From Acidobacteriota bacterium (lineage in GTDB: Bacteria > Acidobacteriota > Vicinamibacteria > Vicinamibacterales > UBA2999): 7,637 nucleotides of DNA. The stretch lies in the NCBI GenBank assembly GCA_020851835.1, contig JADZBZ010000248.1, positions 1 through 7,637 on the forward strand, given 5' to 3'. A model generated the notes under the pieces. That model saw only the letters and a list, made by a program, of their open reading frames with translations. It had not been told where the DNA came from and did not search any database. Positions 1-4,884 of the stretch are shown here, in pieces; positions within the stretch are counted from its first letter, which is position 1; each line of letters opens with the position of its first letter. The position numbers were made by a program, and so were the translations under genes.

Positions 1-734
1 AAGTCGCGGTTGGCTTTGTCCCAGTAGTAGGTGGCCACGGTGTAGTGGGCCTCGGGGTTGTTCGGCTCGATCTTGATGCGCTCGTTCAGGTACTCAATGG
101 TCTTCGCGAAGTCGCCCTGCGTGTTGTAGAAATTCGCCAGCTGCAGGTACACGGCCGGGTCGTTCGGGCGGGCCTCTTTGGCCTGCAGGAACGTCTGCTC
201 GGCCAGTTCGTACTCACCTGAATCCTGGTACAGCCGGGCGAGCACGAAGTAGTTGCCGGGTTCGGCAGGATCCAGCTCGATCATCTGCTTGATGATCGGC
301 TCGGCCATGGTCGGGTCGTTCAGCTTGTCCGGGCCGTAGGAAGCCACGAGGTATTCGAGCGAGCGCGACTTGAAGAGGGGGTCGACGATTGTCTCGGACG
401 CCTTCTTGTAGTTCTGGACGGCCTTTTCGAGGTAGGCGTCGTTGGCGGGCTCGCCGCGGCGAGCGGGCCGATACATGTTGTCGTAGGAGTTAGCCAGGAA
501 GAAGTAGATGCAGCCCGGGCTCTCCCCGCACGAGTTGAGCTGCCCGTCGGGGTCGTCTGCGATGGCCTCTTCGTACTTCGCGGCCGCGCCGCGGAAGTCG
601 TTCGACGCGTACAGTTTGTTCCCGTCCTTGTAGGCCTTCATGGCGCGGACCATGCCGAGCTGCTGGCACCCGGCGAGCGCTACGCTCAGCCCGACGACCA
701 GGGCCACGTAAGCCCCCGCTGACCGAATCCTCAT
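1..734 (-). CDS. TPR-repeat lipoprotein, N-terminal part (C-terminus outside window)
   Basis: The frame is open from ATG at 734 to the left edge and gives 244 residues; the gene continues outside the window. The N-terminus is a lipoprotein signal: MRIR, a hydrophobic stretch (about residues 6-21), then lipobox L20-A21-G22-C23, so the mature protein should be lipidated on C23. The residue after the cysteine is Gln, not Asp, which in enterobacterial rules favours the outer membrane. The remainder is rich in tetratricopeptide helices: clear repeats near 159-190, 193-226 and 227 onward, with weaker ones at about 30-62 and 76-115. C69 and C75 could form a disulfide outside the cytoplasm. An AGGGGGAG ribosome-binding site (738-745) lies just before the ATG. 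TPR proteins are scaffolds, so the partner and process cannot be named; roles in envelope assembly or secretion are possible. The lipoprotein and TPR calls are firm; the function is unknown. Confidence 0.88.
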   Translation of the reverse strand, partial: MRIRSAGAYVALVVGLSVALAGCQQLGMVRAMKAYKDGNKLYASNDFRGAAAKYEEAIADDPDGQLNSCGESPGCIYFFLANSYDNMYRPARRGEPANDAYLEKAVQNYKKASETIVDPLFKSRSLEYLVASYGPDKLNDPTMAEPIIKQMIELDPAEPGNYFVLARLYQDSGEYELAEQTFLQAKEARPNDPAVYLQLANFYNTQGDFAKTIEYLNERIKIEPNNPEAHYTVATYYWDKANRD

Positions 735-770
735 CGTCTCCCCCTGTCGTGCCGTAAGTTCACAAGTCGT

Positions 771-790
771 GCGATTACAAGCGTTTACAA
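771..790. repeat. Tandem 10-bp direct repeat in the leader of the TPR lipoprotein gene
   Basis: Two adjacent 10-mers, gcgattacaa and gcgtttacaa, match at 9 of 10 positions. Their period of one helical turn would place two protein contacts on the same DNA face. They lie 37-56 bp upstream of the lipoprotein ATG, inside the leader expected from the candidate promoter at 823-852. They are also relatively AT-rich in a GC-rich setting. A binding site for a regulator is possible, but nothing in the sequence names one. Confidence 0.35.
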
Positions 791-822
791 ACATTCACCC
801 CGGGCCGGGCCGGAGAACACGG

Positions 823-852
823 AGTATAGTCCCGTTTCTTGACCCCCTGCAA
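823..852 (-). promoter_or_regulatory. Candidate sigma70-type promoter for the TPR lipoprotein gene
   Basis: On the minus strand a -10-like TATACT (828-823, 5 of 6 consensus bases) follows a weak -35-like TTGCAG (852-847) with an 18-bp spacer. It would give a leader of about 80 bases before the ATG at 734. Its -35 falls inside the spacer of the opposing rel promoter, so both could not be occupied at once. The -10 is good and the -35 poor, so this is a candidate only. Confidence 0.4.
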
Positions 853-867
853 CCCCGACCCTATGAT
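839..867 (+). promoter_or_regulatory. Sigma70-type promoter of rel
   Basis: TTGACC (839-844) and TATGAT (862-867) are separated by exactly 17 bp, each matching 5 of 6 consensus bases. This is the best promoter-like sequence in the window and is correctly placed for the gene starting at 920. Transcription would start at about 873-875, leaving a leader of about 45 bases. It suggests housekeeping-sigma expression of rel. Confidence 0.7.
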
Positions 868-870
868 GGG

Positions 871-897
871 CGTGGGACGGCGCGCCGTTGTCCCACG
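871..897 (+). promoter_or_regulatory. Perfect 8-bp stem-loop at the predicted 5' end of the rel mRNA
   Basis: CGTGGGAC (871-878) is the exact reverse complement of GTCCCACG (890-897), with an 11-base loop that could add further pairs. It begins at or within a few bases of the predicted transcription start and ends 22 bases before the rel ATG. In DNA it could be an operator dyad over the start site; in RNA it could be a 5' stabilising hairpin or a weak attenuator, since TCTTCGTT follows it. The pairing is seen directly; the role is inferred. Confidence 0.5.
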
Positions 898-919
898 TCT
901 TCGTTAGACACCGGTCATC

Positions 920-3082
920 ATGATTCGCTTCGAGGATTTGCTAGACCGGGTGCGTGCCTACTCCCCGGACGCCGACCTGGAACTGCTCCGCCGGGCCTAC
1001 GTCTTCTCAGCCCTCGAGCACAAGGGCCAGGTGCGTCATTCTGGAGAGCCCTACCTCGTCCATCCGCTCGAAGTCGCCGACATCCTGGCCGGCATGAAGC
1101 TCGATGCCGTGTGCGTGGCGGCCGGCCTGCTCCACGACGTCGTCGAGGACACCCTGACCACTCCCGAGACGCTTCGCGAGCGGTTCGGCGAGGACGTGGC
1201 GCATATCGTCGAAGGCGTGACCAAGCTGGGAGCCATTCCCTTCTCGTCGAGCGAGGAGCGTCAGGTCGAGAACTTCCGCAAGATGCTCCTGGCCATGGTG
1301 GACGACATCCGCGTGATTCTGGTCAAGCTCGCCGACCGGCTCCACAACATGCGGACCCTCCAGCACATGTCCGACGAGCGGCGCGTGCGCATCGCCCAGG
1401 AGACGCTCGATATCTACGCGCCCATCGCCAACCGACTCGGCATGTCCAAGATCAAGAACGAACTCGAGGAACTGTCGTTCAGGTATCTCGAGCCGGTCGC
1501 CTACGCCACGCTGCGGACGCGCGTCGATGCCAAGCGCCGGACCGCCGAGGGCAGCATCGGGGAGCTCAAGGCCCGTATCAGCGCCAAGTTGGCCGAGGCC
1601 CATATTCCGGTGGTGGCCATCGACGGTCGCATCAAACGCCTCTACAGCATCTGGCTGAAGCTCAAGAAGCAGAAGATCGATCTGGACCAGGTCTACGATC
1701 TCATCGCCCTCCGAATCGTCACCCCCTCGGTACGCGATTGCTATGCGGCGCTGGGCATCATCCACCAGACGTGGTCGCCCGTGCCCGGCCGGATCAAGGA
1801 CTTCATCGCCATGCCGCGGCCCAACGGCTACCAGTCCCTGCACACCTCGGTCATCAGCGAGCGCGGCCTGCCGTTCGAGGTTCAGATCCGCACCGAGGAG
1901 ATGCACCGCCGGGCCGAAGAGGGCATTGCCGCCCACTGGAAGTACAAGGAAGGGCGTGTCGGCGCGGGACGGGACGAGCAGCACTTCCAGTGGCTGCGCC
2001 AACTGCTCGAATGGCAGCAGGAGGTCCGCGATCCCCAGGAGTTCCTGACCAACCTCAAGATCGATCTCTACCCGGAGGAGGTCTACACCTTTACGCCGCG
2101 CGGCCAGGTGAAGGTGCTGCCGCGCGGTGCCACGGCCGTTGACTTCGCCTACGCCATCCACACCGACGTCGGCCACCAGTGCGTCGGGGCCCGCGTCAAT
2201 GGTCGCATGGTGCCGCTCCGCACTCGCCTCAAGAACGGCGACATCGTCGAGGTGATGACCAATGCCACGCACAAGCCCAGCCGCGACTGGCTGAGTTTCA
2301 CCGTCACGTCCCGCGCCCGCAACAAGATCAAGCACCTCATCCAGGCCGAGGAGAAGGAACGCGCCGTGGAGTTCGGGCGTAAGGCGTTCGACAAGGAGGC
2401 GCGGCGATTCGACTTGAACCCCGCCCGCCTGCTCGAGGGCGGACGCGTTGCCGACGCCGCCACGGAATTCGGCGCGCAGAAGCCAGACGACCTCCTGGCT
2501 CAGATCGGCTACGGAAAGGTGTCAGCGCGGCAATTGCTCGAAGCCCTGGTGCCCCAGGAAGAGCTCAAGGAGAAGGCGCCCGAACACCCGGTCTTGACCG
2601 CGGTTCGGCGAGTGCTGAAACCCGGCGGCGAAGCGGACCGCATCAAGGTCCGCGGCGCCGACGACCTGATGGTGTTCCGCGCGCGGTGCTGCAATCCCAT
2701 TCGCGGCGAAAAAATCGTCGGCTACATCACCCGCGGCAGGGGAGTGTCTGTCCACTCGGCCAGTTGCCCGAACGTGCTGAACCTGCAGTACGACCCTGAA
2801 CGGCGAATCGACGTCGAGTGGGACAAGGCCAGCGACACCGCTCCCTATACCGTCCGGCTCACGATGGAGGTCGAAGATCGGAAGGGTATGTTGGCCGCAC
2901 TCAGCGCGCGCGTCGCTGAGATCAACACCAACATCACCAACCTCGAGGCGACGACCGGCGATTCGGTGCACGCCACGATCGGGATGACCGTGGAGATTCG
3001 GGACATGAAGCACCTGGAGAAGGTGATCAAATCCCTGCGCGGAGTCGAGGGGGTGCTCGACGTCAGTCGAGGACCGCGATGA
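920..3082 (+). CDS. rel: Bifunctional (p)ppGpp synthetase/hydrolase (Rel/SpoT family)
   Basis: This 720-residue protein has the full long-RSH layout. The N-terminal HD hydrolase carries H48, H72-D73, E76-D77 and D139 (in KLADRLHN), so it should be active. The synthetase domain has D260 (VYDLIALR), R291-I-K-D294, the RxKD form typical of bifunctional enzymes and not the ExDD of RelA, then NGYQSLHT with Y304, and E320-V-Q322. A TGS domain (about 385-446), a helical region, a zinc-finger-like segment with C590-C591, H612 and C616, and a C-terminal ACT domain (about 643-720) follow. It transfers pyrophosphate from ATP to GDP or GTP and hydrolyses the product, sensing starvation on the ribosome. 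The start is fixed by an in-frame TAG at 905-907, making ATG 920 the first start. No good Shine-Dalgarno sequence precedes it. Its last 20 bases overlap the end of the opposing ridA gene. Confidence 0.97.
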   Translation: MIRFEDLLDRVRAYSPDADLELLRRAYVFSALEHKGQVRHSGEPYLVHPLEVADILAGMKLDAVCVAAGLLHDVVEDTLTTPETLRERFGEDVAHIVEGVTKLGAIPFSSSEERQVENFRKMLLAMVDDIRVILVKLADRLHNMRTLQHMSDERRVRIAQETLDIYAPIANRLGMSKIKNELEELSFRYLEPVAYATLRTRVDAKRRTAEGSIGELKARISAKLAEAHIPVVAIDGRIKRLYSIWLKLKKQKIDLDQVYDLIALRIVTPSVRDCYAALGIIHQTWSPVPGRIKDFIAMPRPNGYQSLHTSVISERGLPFEVQIRTEEMHRRAEEGIAAHWKYKEGRVGAGRDEQHFQWLRQLLEWQQEVRDPQEFLTNLKIDLYPEEVYTFTPRGQVKVLPRGATAVDFAYAIHTDVGHQCVGARVNGRMVPLRTRLKNGDIVEVMTNATHKPSRDWLSFTVTSRARNKIKHLIQAEEKERAVEFGRKAFDKEARRFDLNPARLLEGGRVADAATEFGAQKPDDLLAQIGYGKVSARQLLEALVPQEELKEKAPEHPVLTAVRRVLKPGGEADRIKVRGADDLMVFRARCCNPIRGEKIVGYITRGRGVSVHSASCPNVLNLQYDPERRIDVEWDKASDTAPYTVRLTMEVEDRKGMLAALSARVAEINTNITNLEATTGDSVHATIGMTVEIRDMKHLEKVIKSLRGVEGVLDVSRGPR

Positions 3083-3446
3083 CCTCGACTTCGATGCGGC
3101 AATCCCTGGGCAGGCGCGACACCTGCACCGTCGCACGGGCGGGATACGGCGCCGCGAAGTACTTCGCGTACACCTGGTTCATGGCCGCGAATTCGTTCAT
3201 GTCGGTGAGGAACACCGTCGTCTTCACCACGTGTCGGTAGCTGCCGCCGCCCGCCTCGAGCAGGGCGCCGATGTTCTCCATTACGCGCGTGGCCTGCTCG
3301 GTGATGTCACCGGTGAGCAGCTGGCCCGTCGCCGGATCGATCGGGATCGAGCCCGATAGAAACAGCAGGTTGCCCACGCGGAGCGCGGGCGAGTAGGGAC
3401 CGATGGCCTGAGCGGCGCCCGCCGGGTTGAGGGCCTCGCGTACCAC
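3063..3446 (-). CDS. ridA: RidA family reactive intermediate deaminase
   Basis: Starting at GTG 3446, the product is 127 residues, the usual RidA length. It shows the family landmarks: AIGPYSPA with Y18 near the N-terminus, FLSGSIPIDP (29-38), Y93-KYF region, PARATVQV with the substrate-carboxylate arginine R104, and C-terminal RIEVEVIAV with E119. RidA proteins are small cytosolic trimers that hydrolyse 2-aminoacrylate and related enamines/imines made by PLP enzymes, protecting those enzymes from damage. A longer upstream GTG at 3491 would run back into rpmB and add a non-homologous 15-residue tail, so the shorter start is preferred. The start codon overlaps the rpmB TAG in the string TAGTG, with an AAGG a few bases upstream, which implies translational coupling. 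The gene ends inside the 3' end of rel on the opposite strand. The exact substrate is not shown by sequence. Confidence 0.95.
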   Translation of the reverse strand: MVREALNPAGAAQAIGPYSPALRVGNLLFLSGSIPIDPATGQLLTGDITEQATRVMENIGALLEAGGGSYRHVVKTTVFLTDMNEFAAMNQVYAKYFAAPYPARATVQVSRLPRDCRIEVEVIAVLD

Positions 3447-3637
3447 TAGGCCGCCTTGACGATCTTCCGGGACCGGATGCACCGCGTGCACACCCGCATC
3501 CGCTTCGTGGCGCCGTTGACGAGCGCCCGCACGGTCTGCAGATTGGGCTCGAAGCGGCGGGGACGGACATTGTGGGCATGGGACACGCGGCGGCCGACCA
3601 CCGGACCCTTGCCACAGACTTCACAGCGCATAGCCAT
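3446..3637 (-). CDS. rpmB: 50S ribosomal protein L28, zinc-binding (C+) form
   Basis: The 63-residue basic protein opens MAMRCEVCGKGPVVG, then SHAHNVRPRRFEPNLQ and a C-terminal VCTRCIRSRKIVK, all typical of bacterial L28. C5-x2-C8 and C50-x2-C53 form the four-cysteine zinc ribbon of the C+ version; many bacteria also hold a cysteine-less paralogue for zinc shortage, not seen here. L28 is a structural protein of the large ribosomal subunit. ATG 3637 is preceded by a clear AGGAG (3650-3646) at good distance. The gene's TAG shares its last base with the ridA GTG. A promoter candidate lies just upstream at 3664-3693, so rpmB-ridA could be transcribed apart from the gene before it, 80 bp away. Confidence 0.97.
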   Translation of the reverse strand: MAMRCEVCGKGPVVGRRVSHAHNVRPRRFEPNLQTVRALVNGATKRMRVCTRCIRSRKIVKAA

Positions 3638-3663
3638 CAGATCGACTCCTGAGACAAACACCC

Positions 3664-3693
3664 ATCTTAGTGCAGGTCGAAAGCGGAAGGCAA
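3664..3693 (-). promoter_or_regulatory. Candidate promoter for rpmB-ridA
   Basis: On the minus strand TTGCCT (3693-3688) and TAAGAT (3669-3664) are spaced by 18 bp, each matching 4 of 6 consensus bases. The predicted start near 3657 would give a leader of about 20 bases carrying the AGGAG ribosome-binding site of rpmB. The 80-bp gap to the preceding gene gives room for it. Moderate support only. Confidence 0.4.
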
Positions 3694-3717
3694 AGGCTGC
3701 CCGCCGTCGGCAGTGGC

Positions 3718-4353
3718 TCAGGGCAGGATGATTGGGGACGGTGGGGGCGCGGGCAGCTCGTCGGCCGGCGGTGGCAGCACCCGCGTCAGCAGAGCCAGAT
3801 ACGACGCCGCACCGTCGCCCACGCCGCGAGGTTCGTGCCGGGCCCCGCGCTCGATGCCGCGCAGCACCTCGGCGGCGTCCCCGGCGTACCGCGCGCCGCC
3901 GCCCTGGCCCAGTTCGACGAGCAGCGAATCGAACTGCCGTCGGAGCCCCTCCCCCACCGGCGTCGTCGCGGCGACCTCGGCGATGATGCCACGGCTGGCG
4001 GCCTCGAGCGAGGTGGCCATCGCCCCCGCGCCGTCCACGACGTCCGCGTCGGTCACCCGCAGCAGGCCCTCGGGCCGGAACCGGACGATGACACTGGCCA
4101 GGAGGAAGAAGACCTGGAGTTGCAGCTCGGACAGGCGTCGCCCCATCGTTTCCATGAGCGTGCCGAGGTCGTGTTCCTGCTGCCGACGGACGACGGCCGC
4201 CGGGTGCTTCTGGGCGGCTCCGAGGTGGACGCAGTCGGCGGGACAGCGAATCTCGACGACGCGCTTGGTGGCGCAGCAGGTCGGGCAGATGGTTTGACGG
4301 AGGGCCGGACACGCTCTCTTGGCGGGCCGTCGTGAACATTGTGGGCAGGTCAT
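3718..4353 (-). CDS. Cysteine-rich putative zinc-binding protein of unknown function
   Basis: This gene encodes 211 residues. The first 41 residues hold eight cysteines: C3-x2-C6, C15, C23-x2-C26-C27, C37 and C41, which suggests one or two structural zinc sites like a compact treble-clef or knuckle. A helical middle section follows (about 50-190), with RRQQEHDLGTLMETM and a hydrophobic LQVFFLLASVIVRF segment, then a proline-rich tail ending in PPPSPIILP. The hydrophobic stretch is short and probably a buried helix, not a membrane anchor. I recall proteins with this kind of cysteine-rich head from Acidobacteriota, but cannot name a family or function. The ATG at 4353 is kept because it starts directly at the zinc motif; no strong Shine-Dalgarno is visible. 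It is the first gene of the minus-strand group before rpmB and ridA, so a link to ribosomes or translation is possible. Overlapping frames on both strands lack any motif. Confidence 0.75.
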   Translation of the reverse strand: MTCPQCSRRPAKRACPALRQTICPTCCATKRVVEIRCPADCVHLGAAQKHPAAVVRRQQEHDLGTLMETMGRRLSELQLQVFFLLASVIVRFRPEGLLRVTDADVVDGAGAMATSLEAASRGIIAEVAATTPVGEGLRRQFDSLLVELGQGGGARYAGDAAEVLRGIERGARHEPRGVGDGAASYLALLTRVLPPPADELPAPPPSPIILP

Positions 4354-4485
4354 CGGGAGAGCTTACAGCCGCCGGCGGGCGGCGTGCATCGTGCCGGGTG
4401 TTCGCCAGTGCGGGTTTGGGGCTGCCGACCGGTGGATACCGGGATGGAACACTCTGCCAGCCCGGTGCATCCGATTCGTGGCACC

Positions 4486-4514
4486 TTGCCCATCCGGGGC
4501 TTTCATGCTACCGT
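4486..4514 (+). promoter_or_regulatory. Possible promoter upstream of the short leader frame
   Basis: TTGCCC (4486-4491) is followed after 17 bp by TACCGT (4509-4514), with a TG one base before it, giving an extended -10 pattern (TGCTACCGT). Transcription would start near 4521, just before the inverted repeat at 4530-4561. The -10 hexamer is weak (3 of 6), so this is tentative. Confidence 0.3.
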
Positions 4515-4529
4515 TCCCCGGTTTCATTG

Positions 4530-4561
4530 TGTCACCTTCAAGGGACAAAACGGAGGTGACA
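4530..4561 (+). promoter_or_regulatory. Inverted repeat that partly hides a strong Shine-Dalgarno sequence
   Basis: TGTCACCT (4530-4537) pairs perfectly with AGGTGACA (4554-4561) across a 16-base loop. The second arm contains most of GGAGGTGA (4552-4559), a near-perfect Shine-Dalgarno sequence, so an RNA hairpin would cover it. A second pairing, GGACA (4543-4547) with TGTCC (4563-4567), overlaps this stem and would leave GGAGG in a loop while tying up the GTG start. Two alternative folds around one ribosome-binding site is a riboregulator-like arrangement. It could also be a protein-binding dyad in DNA. Confidence 0.45.
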
Positions 4562-4597
4562 GTGTCCAAGAACCCGATGGAAGACTCGGGCGTCTAA
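4562..4597 (+). CDS. Short frame (11 codons) with very strong ribosome-binding site; leader-peptide candidate
   Basis: GTG at 4562 opens an 11-residue frame, MSKNPMEDSGV, ending at TAA 4597, immediately followed by TAG. GGAGG (4552-4556) sits five bases before the GTG within GGAGGTGA, one of the best ribosome-binding sites in the window. A 5-bp hairpin, CCCGA (4573-4577) with TCGGG (4586-4590), lies inside the frame. Possible readings are a regulatory leader peptide, the stub of a decayed gene, or chance. No clustered regulatory codons of the kind used in amino-acid attenuation are present. I see no frameshifted continuation with recognisable homology. Confidence 0.3.
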   Translation: MSKNPMEDSGV

Positions 4598-4633
4598 TAG
4601 CTGTGAACGATGCTCGGAACGAGTGTTCGGTCG

Positions 4634-4652
4634 AAATTGCATATTTGTTAAT
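4634..4652. promoter_or_regulatory. AT-rich island, possible promoter core before the structured leader
   Basis: This 19-base stretch (gaaattgcatatttgttaa region) is markedly AT-rich within GC-rich DNA, as expected for a promoter melting region. No convincing pair of -35 and -10 boxes with good spacing is visible on either strand; TTGCAT (4637-4642) and CATATT (4640-4645) are the best single hexamers. If it is a promoter reading right, the transcript would begin just before the hairpins at 4681-4861. Confidence 0.25.
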
Positions 4653-4680
4653 CGCTCTGGAATGAGTTAGTTACGCCTCA

Positions 4681-4861
4681 CGACCGGGTTGCGGAGACCA
4701 TACAGGGTTCCACGGTCGGGAAGGCCCTCGCATCACGTCCGGTTCGGATCCGGGCGGAAGTGGGCAACCGTTCACGGCCTCCACGCAGGGCCGGCATTCA
4801 TAGGCACCGTCTTTGCATTTAGGCGGAGCATCATAGGCCTCCTGGGGAACGGCCCGGGAGG
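4681..4861 (+). ncRNA. Candidate structured leader RNA upstream of the dksA-like gene
   Basis: Several strong stems occur in series. GGTTGC (4687-4692) pairs with GCAACC (4764-4769) and can close a three-way junction holding hairpin 4693-4711 (6 bp, one bulge, loop ATACAG) and hairpin 4736-4756 (CGTCCGG with CCGGGCG, 7 bp including one G-U). Next come 4775-4793 (CGGCC with GGCCG), 4804-4829 (8 bp with one A-A mismatch, loop TTGCATTT) and 4838-4861 (CCTCCTGGG with CCCGGGAGG). A competing stem is CGACCG (4681-4686) with CGGTCG (4713-4718). The last hairpin ends 10 bases before the AAGGAG of the next gene. I recognise no known riboswitch consensus. GC-rich DNA folds easily by chance, so this is a candidate only. 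Confidence 0.4.
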
Positions 4862-4884
4862 GGGATCAAGAAGGAGTGGCTGTC

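Larger units (their letters stand above)
4354..4884. other. 531-bp region without a convincing protein gene; leader and RNA-structure candidate
   Basis: No long frame here shows a recognisable domain. From 4354 to about 4480 I see nothing beyond GC-rich sequence that could be the leader of the minus-strand gene starting at 4353. From about 4486 on there is a possible promoter, a perfect inverted repeat with a short frame, an AT-rich island (4634-4652) and a run of strong hairpins leading to the ribosome-binding site of the dksA-like gene. Several of these parts are listed separately. Confidence 0.6.

Noticed and set aside
769..2142. Long plus-strand frame of 457 codons overlapping rel
   Set aside because: It is out of frame with rel, rich in Arg, Pro, Gly and His as expected from a shifted GC-rich gene, and has no recognisable motif; rel itself is unmistakable over the same bases.
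1007..2335. Long minus-strand frame of 442 codons antisense to rel
   Set aside because: It mirrors rel codon structure in GC-rich DNA and shows no domain. Long antisense frames are expected from strong third-position GC bias.
3670..4335. Plus-strand frame of 221 codons opposite the cysteine-rich gene
   Set aside because: No motif or supporting ribosome-binding site. The minus-strand reading has an ordered cysteine pattern and fits the direction of its neighbours.
3446..4339. Minus-strand frame of 297 codons running through the cysteine-rich gene into rpmB
   Set aside because: Only its last 63 codons (rpmB) have family features and their own ribosome-binding site; the upstream part is Arg/Pro/Gly-rich, out of frame with the cysteine-rich protein, so a fusion is not supported.
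4319..4665. Overlapping plus-strand frames of 75-108 codons in the gap
   Set aside because: Three frames overlap with no domain, no good ribosome-binding site at their starts and no agreement on reading frame. Only the final 11 codons of one of them have a strong internal start.
4738..4758. tRNA-like T-arm (TCCGG, loop TTCGGAT, CCGGG)
   Set aside because: The loop lacks the invariant A at position 58, the following seven bases have no acceptor-stem partner at the right distance upstream, and no anticodon arm or D-arm can be built. It is better read as one hairpin of the leader.
4681..4861. 6S RNA, SRP RNA or a known riboswitch
   Set aside because: I could not find the long closing stem with central bubble of 6S RNA, the conserved apical motif of SRP RNA, or the core consensus of cyclic-di-GMP, TPP, cobalamin, SAM, ZTP or guanidine riboswitches. 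Kept only as an unclassified structured candidate.
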